Source: Triplophysa rosa
Lineage: Eukaryota > Chordata > Actinopteri > Cypriniformes > Nemacheilidae
Length of the DNA stretch: 64,000 nt
Direction of reading: 5' to 3'
NCBI RefSeq assembly: GCF_024868665.1
Contig: NC_079891.1
Location: 21,824,946 to 21,888,945 of the forward strand
In this document: positions 60,401 to 64,000 of the stretch, piece by piece
How the letters are laid out: each line of letters begins with the position of its first letter
How positions within the stretch are numbered: position 1 is the stretch's first letter
Position numbers and translations under genes: made by a program
Notes under the pieces: generated by a model
Databases searched by the model: none
Told to the model about the DNA's origin: nothing
Seen by the model: the letters and a program-made list of their open reading frames with translations, nothing else

Positions 60401-62403
60401 CTAGCGTATTGGTTAAATCTGACCTCCCATTTGAGACAACTGGAGACATTACTCATTTGGAAGAACATTGGAATTTGGAAGATTTTTACATTGTCTGAAA
60501 GCTGAATAAATAAGCTTTCCATTGATGTATGGTTTGTCAATATCTGGCTGAGATACAACCATTAAAACTGAGGAATCTGAGGGTGAAAAAAATTGGCTTT
60601 AAAGTATTAATCCGATGCTGTAGCAGGCCGTTGCTAAGAAGAAACAGGTTTGTTTTAACGCTCTCTATTGGCTTACCACTGTAATGACGTTATGGAGAGT
60701 AGATGAACCCAAAAGCAGAAATCCTAAGCTTTACATAGATACTAAACTTGAGTGGGTAATTCTCAGAGAACAGACATCAGCGAGCGAAGTTTGTTGGCAT
60801 GTTTCCCACCATTTTTGTTAACGATTTTGCTGCATCCACTCACAGAAATAAAGTTTTTATATATTTAAGGTATAAAATTTACAAAATATCTTCATAGAAG
60901 ATGCTTTTTACTTAATATCCTAATCATTTTTGGCATAAAAGTCAATCATTTTTACCCATACAATGTATTTTTGTCTATTATTGAAAATGTTCCCATTCTA
61001 CTTATGACTAGTTTTGTGGTCAAGGGCCACATTTATACTACTACTACTAGAAATAATTATAATATTTATTATAATTTAATTGTCATTATAATGTTAACAA
61101 AAATGGTAGTTTATACTATTATTATTATTATTATAAATAACCTTGCCAAATGTTTTATGAAAACAGGTTAGCATTAATAATGATTAAATCTGTACATAAA
61201 ACAATAGAATGTATGATAACTAAAAACTTATTTATTTGTTGTTATGAAAGCAGGGCAGCATTTTAGTGTTTAGATCCCTATAGTCTTGTATCTGTCTCAA
61301 TACCTTTTATGGCTGAATAAAGCTACTTAGAGAAAATGAGTTTCTGCCTGTGCGTGTGTGCATGCGCGCGGGTGTGTGTATGTGTACATGTTCCTTTGAA
61401 TTATAAAAGCACTTTATGTGCCCTTTGTGATTGTGCATTCAAATATCAAAGTGCTCTCCTAATAGAAGAACACAATAACCAAAACACTCTTAAAACCAAT
61501 AACCTTCATGTAAACAGTAGAAGAGGTTTCAAAAGAGAATGCTGATATTTTGCAGAACGGCATTGGAAAGTTTAACTGTATCGCTCCACTTTTTAAAATG
61601 ATGCTTCTTAAGGAGCAACTTAATTGTTTCAGCACAAAATAAATGACATATGTGACCCTGGACAACAAAACCAGTCTTATGGGTCAATTTTTCGAAATTG
61701 AGATTTTTACATAATCTGAAAGCTGAATAAATAAACTTTCTACAGATATATGAGTTGTTATAATAGGACAATATCTGGCTGAGATACAACCGTTTAAAAC
61801 TCAGCAATCTGAGAGCGCAAAAAAATCAAAATATTGAGAAAATTGCCTTTGCAGTTGTTAATCAGGGTCACTGTGGCAGACCATCCACTCACAAAAATAA
61901 AGTTTTTATATATTTAAGGTAGGAAATTTACAAAATATCTTCATGGAACATGATCTTTACATAATATCCTAATGATTTTTGGCATAAAAGAAAAATCGAT
62001 AATTTTGACCCACACAATGTATTTTTGTCTTTTACTAAAAATGTTCCCGTGCTACTTAAGACTGGTTTTGTGATCCAGGGTCACATATTCTGCATTAAAT
62101 GGCAGTTCCATAAAATGTACGAATACAAAGCAAAAATGGAAAAATAATAAATCTGCTATACAATATTCACAGCTGTGCGAATCTTCAGTACAACAGCATG
62201 ATTGACTTAAATGTCTCTCTCTCTCTCTTTGTCTCTCCATCTTACAGTCTTTACAAAATCTGGAGGGTGTCTCTCTCTACACGTTAGCTCCCAGCAGCCC
62301 TTGCTCTCCTTCTCTCACACCTTTGGCTACCCAACACCACCTGCAGTTCCTCCAACAGCAGCTGCTTCAGCAGCAACAACAAACACATATTGTTGTAGCA
62401 CAG
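27302..62403 (+). CDS. nos1ap-like: NOS1AP/CAPON-like adaptor, 5' part; gene runs off the right end
   Basis: NOS1AP is a cytosolic adaptor: its N-terminal PTB domain binds partners such as Dexras1 and Scribble, and its C-terminal peptide binds the PDZ domain of neuronal nitric oxide synthase. Visible coding exons are 27302-27412, 28966-29037, 56553-56645, 56800-56858, 57143-57251, 57833-57986, 58758-58891 and 62248-62403. They total 888 nt (296 codons) with consistent phases. PTB signatures include [61 protein letters not shown] and [27 protein letters not shown] then matches NOS1AP just past the PTB domain, and exon 8 ends in a Gln-rich stretch. The C terminus with the nNOS ligand is beyond the window. 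The linker in exons 7-8 differs strongly from human NOS1AP, so this may be a paralogue. Confidence 0.92.
27413..28965 (+). other. nos1ap-like intron 1
   Basis: 1.55 kb, AT-rich, with no recognised repeats or extra exons. It starts gtaaaa and ends ctgcag. Confidence 0.6.
28966..29037 (+). CDS. nos1ap-like: nos1ap-like coding exon 2
   Basis: A 72-nt exon encoding [20 protein letters not shown] then RRIR, nearly the same as mammalian NOS1AP. Acceptor ctgcag, donor AGG|gtgagt, phase 0 on both sides. The following intron is 27.5 kb. Confidence 0.95.
37150..38010 (-). pseudogene. Decayed non-LTR retrotransposon reverse transcriptase fragment
   Basis: Minus-strand pieces read [15 protein letters not shown], then a catalytic box HAED where YADD is expected, then [42 protein letters not shown] and [20 protein letters not shown]. 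This is the C-terminal half of a LINE RT, broken by frameshifts and with an altered active site. Clade not assigned. Confidence 0.8.
38150..38725 (+). mobile_element. Fragment of an LTR element related to the one at 50824-53258
   Basis: The left part resembles the end of that element's LTR in its own sense (TTAACCCC, CTGGGTTCT, GCATTCACCCTGACTTAACG). It runs into GAGCC and GAACCCAGCAGGCAG, then ATGGACAGTTCC. The ORF from 38496 starts [20 protein letters not shown] and contains [19 protein letters not shown] and RPLGF, matching the head of the 52679 ORF. It is cut off after about 75 codons. Confidence 0.72.
39140..40425 (-). pseudogene. Second decayed LINE reverse transcriptase fragment
   Basis: Minus-strand pieces in order: [28 protein letters not shown] (catalytic Asp pair intact, stop soon after), [11 protein letters not shown] then [16 protein letters not shown], and [20 protein letters not shown] then MWNRLSP. 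Several frameshifts and stops. A different family from the 37-38 kb fragment. Clade not assigned. Confidence 0.8.
42637..43080. mobile_element. Left half of a GC-rich DNA transposon
   Basis: Rich in GCGC motifs (CGGCGCAATGGGCGC, TTTTTGCTAGTTTCG, GGCGCATTGTTGGCGCG). The right-hand end at 47541 (inverse GGGCCCTATTTTCAAGATCT, later TTTTGCTAGTTT) looks like its partner. The L2-like LINE and flanking sequence now separate the two halves. Confidence 0.6.
43760..43803. repeat. Left copy of an imperfect 44-bp repeat flanking the LINE
   Basis: GAGTAAAATAGCAAGCATAT... is repeated at 47102-47145 as GAGTAGAATAGCAACATAT... in the same orientation, with a few substitutions and a 2-bp indel. It is best read as an old target-site duplication of the L2-like insertion. 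Confidence 0.7.
44184..45080 (-). pseudogene. L2-like LINE: reverse transcriptase C-terminal part
   Basis: A 290-codon open stretch with ICQW-like [34 protein letters not shown], the catalytic FADDT box, [20 protein letters not shown], and [12 protein letters not shown] near the end. The frame is lost upstream at about 45.05-45.10 kb, where it should join FSSAFNTI. Confidence 0.88.
44999..46423 (-). pseudogene. L2-like LINE: endonuclease end and N-terminal RT part
   Basis: A 474-codon stretch with [19 protein letters not shown] (apurinic-type endonuclease), [17 protein letters not shown], a linker, [37 protein letters not shown] and [12 protein letters not shown]. The last about 30 codons are out of frame. 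The start of the endonuclease lies in other frames at 46.45-46.94 kb. Confidence 0.87.
47102..47145. repeat. Right copy of the imperfect 44-bp repeat flanking the LINE
   Basis: Partner of 43760-43803, directly abutting the 5' end of the L2-like LINE (minus orientation). Both end in AGCTTA...ATGAT. Confidence 0.7.
47147..47541. mobile_element. Right half of the GC-rich DNA transposon
   Basis: Ends in the inverse of GGGCCCTATTTTCAAGATCT and contains GCGCCGTGCGCTTTAAACC and AAACTAGCAAAAGTGGAT, the inverse counterpart of the 42.66-kb motifs. No transposase found. Confidence 0.6.
49391..49640. repeat. Left arm, most conserved part of the hairpin
   Basis: Inverse complement of 54690-54985 with few differences. 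Contains GGAGAAGCAATAGAGCGCCG and CTGCTCGATTAAGTGAATTT. The 66-codon minus-strand ORF starting [11 protein letters not shown] is mirrored in the right arm because of the palindrome, not because it is a gene. Confidence 0.9.
50824..51363 (-). repeat. LTR, 3' copy in element sense
   Basis: 540 bp. The first plus-strand base is G where the other copy has T, so the terminal TG...CA is damaged at this edge. The polypurine tract lies next to it at 51364-51376. Confidence 0.9.
51364..51376 (-). other. Polypurine tract of the LTR element
   Basis: In element sense AAGGGGGGGGCTC immediately precedes TGTCACGG of the 3' LTR. This is the expected position and composition for the second-strand primer of an LTR retroelement. 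Confidence 0.8.
51558..52679 (-). CDS. Internal ORF of the LTR element: conserved head plus heptad array
   Basis: 373 codons from the ATG at 52679 ([20 protein letters not shown]). That start is preferred because the related 38.5-kb copy starts at the same point; an ATG at 52715 also reads in frame. The head (about residues 1-80: [42 protein letters not shown]) is shared with the 38.5-kb fragment. A Pro/Ser/Gly/Glu linker follows, then about 20 copies of a PVQPASS-like heptad, then a Ser/Arg/Leu tail. No zinc knuckle, protease or RT motif is visible. It could be a reduced Gag or an accessory protein; function unknown. Confidence 0.6.
   Translation of the reverse strand: MDGTASSSRAAQAHLLLGFRQGSYGNREFAGAFSTVARSSEFGEAELKAIFNCCLTQRLAPSEKRLLAPLGFADMVRFVANRDGPEGEVPLGALAPRSTAPEGLILAAAARGDSVPFGLSPTFPGSPGGACGEWVRCDPGMTSAVSTDAELPPVPTDSPRSAIDPVVRRRRERRSGGASMPVQPASSPVQPASSPVQPASSPVQPASSPVQPASSPVQPASSPVQPASSPVQPASSPVQPASSPVPAGVQSGAAGVQSGVQPASSPVQPASSPVPAGVQSGVQPASSPVQPASSPVQPASSPVQPASSPVSRRQALSSRPSSRRQALSSRSLGDSQGQRLFPPGLLLSPPGLSALERSRGLGLFPPTLLDCPL
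51699..52144. repeat. 21-bp minisatellite inside the LTR element ORF
   Basis: About 21 copies of the unit GGACTGGACGCCGGCTGCACC with length variants (TGGACACC, TGGCACC) that shift and then restore the reading frame. Being 21 bp without stops in several frames, it opens long ORFs on both strands (RTGRRLH on plus, PVQPASS and RRPVRCS on minus), so ORF length over the array is not evidence of coding. Confidence 0.95.
52718..53258 (-). repeat. LTR, 5' copy in element sense
   Basis: 541 bp with both termini intact (TGTCATGA...CCGTGACA on the plus strand). The element's transcript should start in this copy and read leftward into the ORF. No TGG-type primer-binding site is obvious immediately inside it. 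Confidence 0.9.
54690..54985. repeat. Right arm, most conserved part of the hairpin
   Basis: Inverse complement of the left arm. Its plus-strand frame [20 protein letters not shown] differs from the left arm by about one residue over 66 codons, then runs on to another stop. Confidence 0.9.
56553..56645 (+). CDS. nos1ap-like: nos1ap-like coding exon 3, with unusual donor
   Basis: A 93-nt exon encoding [20 protein letters not shown] then [11 protein letters not shown]. The acceptor is cttacag after a T-rich tract. Homology places the end at AAG, and the next bases are GCATGT, implying a GC donor. The only in-frame GT alternative is 6 nt downstream; it would add Ala-Cys and has a weak context. 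Confidence 0.87.
56800..56858 (+). CDS. nos1ap-like: nos1ap-like coding exon 4
   Basis: A 59-nt exon encoding [20 protein letters not shown] (the last codon is split). Acceptor ctctag, donor AG|gtgata, phase 2 exit. It lies in the centre of the PTB domain. Confidence 0.93.
57143..57251 (+). CDS. nos1ap-like: nos1ap-like coding exon 5
   Basis: A 109-nt exon encoding [20 protein letters not shown] then [16 protein letters not shown]. Acceptor tcccag, donor AAG|gtatag. It enters in phase 2 and leaves in phase 0. PTB core strands. Confidence 0.95.
57252..57832 (+). other. nos1ap-like intron 5
   Basis: 581 bp, AT-rich, with a short (TA)n run at about 57565-57587. No recognised element. Confidence 0.6.
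57833..57986 (+). CDS. nos1ap-like: nos1ap-like coding exon 6 (end of PTB domain)
   Basis: A 154-nt exon encoding [20 protein letters not shown], the final PTB helix. An acidic, Gln/Asp-rich linker follows ([20 protein letters not shown]). Acceptor ctgtcag, donor G|gtgaca, phase 1 exit. A transposon sits 15 bp past the exon end. Confidence 0.94.
57987..58757 (+). other. nos1ap-like intron 6, mostly one transposon
   Basis: 771 bp, of which 629 bp (58002-58630) is a MITE with 9-bp flanking duplications. Without it the intron would have been about 133 bp. Confidence 0.75.
58002..58630. mobile_element. 629-bp MITE with 9-bp target duplication, Mutator-like
   Basis: Ends are ACCTCCGTGAAGTTGGCAC and its exact inverse. 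The inverted arms continue for about 80 bp (ACTATACCATTCGTTTGTGC). The flanks CTCTGCCAT at 57993-58001 and 58631-58639 are identical 9-mers, the length typical of Mutator-type elements. No transposase. Confidence 0.85.
58758..58891 (+). CDS. nos1ap-like: nos1ap-like coding exon 7
   Basis: A 134-nt exon starting [11 protein letters not shown], the conserved motif after the PTB domain. It continues [20 protein letters not shown] and ends in LQ at CAG|gtgagt. After the first motif it has little in common with human NOS1AP as I recall it. Confidence 0.87.
60480..61030. mobile_element. Partial copy of the TGTGACCCTGG element
   Basis: Shares CTGAAAGCTGAATAAATAAG, ATATCTGGCTGAGATACAAC and AAAGTTTTTATATATTTAAG with 61651-62085, and ends near CTAGTTTTGTGGTCAAGGGC. 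The left terminus is lost and the middle is interrupted. Confidence 0.65.
61651..62085. mobile_element. Inverted-repeat element with TGTGACCCTGGA ends
   Basis: Ends are TGTGACCCTGGACAACAAAA and (inverse) TGTGACCCTGGATCACAAAA, flanked by TA. The interior includes CTGAAAGCTGAATAAATAAA and AAATATCTTCATGGAACATG, typical of a repeat common in fish. No coding capacity. Confidence 0.8.
62248..62403 (+). CDS. nos1ap-like: nos1ap-like coding exon 8 (Gln-rich)
   Basis: A 156-nt exon opening [20 protein letters not shown] and passing through [16 protein letters not shown] to IVVAQ, then gtaaga. The acceptor is cttacag after a CT-rich tract. The Gln-rich end aligns with the segment that leads into the NOS1AP coiled coil. 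No later exon is recognisable before 64000. Confidence 0.9.
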
Positions 62404-64000
62404 GTAAGATGCCATACACTCACTCACATACTTTTCATGAATTACATTGAAAAGTTCCATTTCTTAACACTGGGAGGAGCTAAGGCTCCATGAAAAACAC
62501 AGTTATGTTATTTTACAGGCAGTTTCACAATCCGTTCTCTTTCAGAGTACAGATTTATTCACCTACCCCAGCAATTTCAGAAGCACACATTCTGCACAAC
62601 CCTGTACTTTATTTACTAACAAAGTTATTTTGTTGAAAAGCACTTACATACCTCAAACCCTAAATCAATCTCCACAACCATGACAAAGCAAAGATAAGTA
62701 CAGGGAAGGAGACTGAACGTAATGTTGATGGGGGCATCTTTGTTCACTCTGTCATTTCTGTCTCCATTACATGATATTTGTTCTCATTTTGAATATGGAT
62801 GAAGTTTTGAGTATAACATTGTAAGAAAGAATGAGAAAAAACTGACACGCTTAGCATATTGCATAGCAGTTTTCAGTTATGTCTTATATCAACTATAAAC
62901 TTTGTTTCAGATGTTGCTCTTGAAATTTCTCAACAGAATTTAAAATAGAAATAGAAATAAATAAGACAACTGTCGTCATTCACACAAAGATTTCATATAA
63001 AACAAAAATTAGGGGGTCTCTTTATTGAATGTTTACACTGTTTGGATAAAAACAATCTATGTGGGTGAGACCTTTTTGTTGGACGACAAAATGTGTGAAT
63101 ATGTCCAGTACACTTAAGGGTAAGTTGTGGTCATGCGTAGGACCTACACCTGAGACAACGCAACGGTTTTCATTTTTACTTGTGCGTCAGTGTCCACGTG
63201 CCTGTTGCTTGTGTAACCAAGACAAGAGCCAAAGAAAAGGAAGCTCGTTGTGTACGCTGTCTGAGAAGCATTAGCAGTGATAGCGGCAAGTAAACAGTCA
63301 CTATTGAGATGTTAAACACAGAAGAACAAATCATTGACTTAGGTAATTCATTCAGAAATGCATTTGATTGAACACTATCAAAGGGAGGGGTTCAAACAGA
63401 CCAATCACAGCGCTTGCGGTCAGCGTAGGGTCCGCGTTGAGTTGACCCGTTGTTACATTTTTGGAGAGGTGCATGTCAGGCTACACAGAGCTATGCACAG
63501 CCTATGGCGTGCAACTCCTACGCACGACCATGAAACGGCCTTTACACTGAAAGATGAATCTGGTCCATATCTAGTGTCCAGAAAATCACACCTAAGACCT
63601 AAGTAGGCCCGTTTGACATTAGCTAGTAAGTAACTCCATGGTAAACATCCAAAACACTCCAATAATACCCTAGAAACAATCCAGAGCACCTTAGTAACCC
63701 TATAACAATGCTCTAACACCCTAGCAACCACCCAGATCATCATAGAAACCACCTAGCATTACCTTTACAATCAACCAGAACACCATAGCAACACACTGAT
63801 ATCCACTCAAAATACCTTAGCAACTGCATAACAATACCCTAACCACTCAAACCCCCCTAGAAACCATAGCAACGTGCCAACATCAACTAAAAAATGCCTA
63901 AGCAATGTCCTGACCACTCAAAACACCCTATAGCATAGCATCAAGTTTGACGTGGACAAGCACCACTCATTATTTCTTCCCATTCTGATACCCAAGAATC
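62404..64000 (+). other. nos1ap-like intron 8, continuing beyond the window
   Basis: No further coding exon recognised. 63640-63960 is a degenerate tandem repeat. A weak inverted pair at about 63124-63146 and 63508-63530 (GTGGTCATGCGTAGGA against the inverse of CCTACGCACGACCATG) hints at another MITE. Confidence 0.55.
63640..63960. repeat. Degenerate satellite-like tandem array
   Basis: Repeated variants of an about 20-22-bp unit resembling ACCCTAGCAACCACCCAGA (seen as CTAGAAACAATCCAGAGCAC, CTAGCAACCACCCAGATCAT, CATAGCAACACACTGATATC). Copies are diverged but in register by eye. Confidence 0.7.

Larger units (their letters stand above)
58892..62247 (+). other. nos1ap-like intron 7
   Basis: Contains two copies of a TGTGACCCTGG repeat (a fragment at about 60480-61030 and a complete copy at 61651-62085). 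A CT-rich tract precedes the exon 8 acceptor. 58892-60450 shows nothing recognised. Confidence 0.65.

Noticed and set aside
1..64000. tRNA, rRNA, CRISPR arrays, operons or bacterial mobile elements
   Set aside because: None seen; the spliced genes and fish-type transposons show this is eukaryotic nuclear DNA.

Overview
This window is vertebrate, almost certainly teleost and probably cyprinid-like, nuclear DNA. It is AT-rich, has long introns, and is packed with short inverted-repeat DNA transposons, (CA)n tracts and non-LTR/LTR retroelements of kinds common in zebrafish and carp genomes. Two protein-coding genes can be rebuilt exon by exon. They lie head to head, with about 3.6 kb between their start codons.

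The minus-strand gene (194-23691) is a complete TTLL11-type tubulin polyglutamylase. It has nine coding exons and a 746-residue product, and every intron phase agrees. The ATP-grasp residues are visible in exons 4 and 5. Its last intron uses a GC donor, and the acceptor of exon 7 is preceded by a (TG)n tract. The plus-strand gene (from 27302 and running off the right end) is a NOS1AP/CAPON-type adaptor. Its N-terminal PTB domain is encoded by exons 1-6, and the start of the Gln-rich segment lies in exon 8. The C-terminal nNOS-binding part lies outside the window. This pair is not adjacent in human (TTLL11 9q33, NOS1AP 1q23), so the plus-strand gene may be an extra NOS1AP paralogue kept in fish.

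NOS1AP intron 2 (29038-56552) is 27.5 kb and is mainly a transposon graveyard. It holds two decayed reverse-transcriptase segments (37.1-38.0 and 39.1-40.4 kb), a fragment of an LTR element (38.15-38.73 kb), and a nearly full-length L2/CR1-like LINE (43.8-47.1 kb) that splits an older GC-rich DNA transposon. The most striking structure is a 7.3-kb hAT-like element (48285-55610) with exact 8-bp target duplications and long, nearly identical inverted arms. Its loop is interrupted by a 2.4-kb LTR element (50824-53258). That LTR element has 540/541-bp LTRs, a 5-bp target duplication, a polypurine tract, and a single internal ORF carrying a 21-bp minisatellite. The head domain of this ORF recurs in the 38.5-kb fragment, which points to a non-autonomous LTR retroelement family with its own small protein. 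This is the best candidate for something undescribed here.

TTLL11 introns and the intergenic gap hold many MITEs whose ends and target duplications can be read directly: TTAA, TTA, AAT, 8-bp and 9-bp classes. No tRNA, rRNA, CRISPR or bacterial-type features were seen. All assignments come from reading the sequence and from recalled knowledge of the protein families; no database search was run.
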